A DNA stretch of 64,000 nt. It comes from Legionella bononiensis. GTDB lineage: Bacteria; Pseudomonadota; Gammaproteobacteria; Legionellales; Legionellaceae. Positions 63,927-64,000 of the stretch are shown here, piece by piece; position 1 is the first letter of the stretch, and the number at the start of each line of letters is the position of its first letter. The stretch is taken from assembly GCF_016786215.1 (NCBI RefSeq), contig NZ_JADOBG010000022.1, forward strand, positions 248,001 to 312,000. Direction: 5' to 3'. The notes below the pieces were generated by a model. The model was not told where the DNA came from. It was given only the letters and a program-made list of their open reading frames with translations, and made no database searches. A program made the position numbers and the translations under genes.

Positions 63927-64000
63927 CATCATCTCGAATGAAGTCAGATATCTCCTGAAATTGCCACGGTGCCTGGATTGGGAGATCCTTCACTGCGTTC
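63927..64000. repeat. Repeat-A core, cut by the window end
   Basis: It begins catcatctcgaatgaagtca and runs past the end of the window. It is a further copy of the 83-bp core, downstream of the GH18 gene. Confidence 0.8.

Overview
The window looks like a chromosomal stretch of a Legionella species or a close relative. The reasons are low G+C (by eye), many long proteins of no clear family with acidic or polar C-termini of the Dot/Icm-effector type, two ankyrin proteins, a Wip-like phosphatase, a SidB-like hydrolase, PmrA-type promoter boxes, and a 376-residue Sel1-repeat protein that matches LpnE in size and architecture. No rRNA, tRNA, CRISPR array or intact insertion sequence was found.

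Layout. 0-8 kb: homospermidine synthase, two effector-like proteins (one with ankyrin repeats), a GNAT acetyltransferase, and a YciI / alpha-beta-barrel gene pair. 8-12.8 kb: pirin and two large unrecognised proteins. 12.8-29.6 kb: a natural-product island. It holds a SAM methyltransferase, an Fe(II)/2-oxoglutarate dioxygenase, two tandem O-methyltransferase paralogues and one giant polyketide synthase (about 3,770 aa) read as KS-ACP / KS-KR-ACP / KS-DH-KR-ACP-C. It has no acyltransferase and no thioesterase domain. A DUF559 nuclease gene bracketed by arrays of a 78-bp palindromic repeat sits just upstream of it. 30-36 kb: an effector-like island with a SidB-like hydrolase, a Wip-like phosphatase, an ankyrin protein and a small acidic protein; two of these genes have good PmrA-type direct repeats. 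36-40 kb: dinB, a DsbD/ScsB-type reductase and a GST.

41-52.3 kb is a second biosynthetic locus made of two divergent gene sets. Leftward: two KAS III-like enzymes, SDR, ACP, AMP-ligase and FAAL. Rightward: acyl-CoA carboxyltransferase, acyl-CoA dehydrogenase and a GH3-family acyl-adenylate/amide synthetase. Together they look able to activate a fatty acid, load it on a dedicated carrier protein, extend and desaturate it, and join it to an amine; the product is unknown. 52.6-64 kb: LpnE-like protein, hexapeptide transferase, a LysR gene with an internal deletion, a secreted CxxCH protein with an adjacent intact LysR gene, small secreted and short ORFs, a DUF4153 membrane protein, a Rieske oxygenase and a GH18 protein.

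The window is also rich in small palindromic repeats. The commonest has an 83-bp core starting and ending in cgtcat/atgacg. In at least two places it lies inside a complete MITE with terminal inverted repeats (59,124-59,341 and 62,321-62,636). At 29.6-30.0 kb a tandem pair of these elements supplies the stop codons and last dozen or so codons of both convergent genes, the polyketide synthase and the SidB-like hydrolase.
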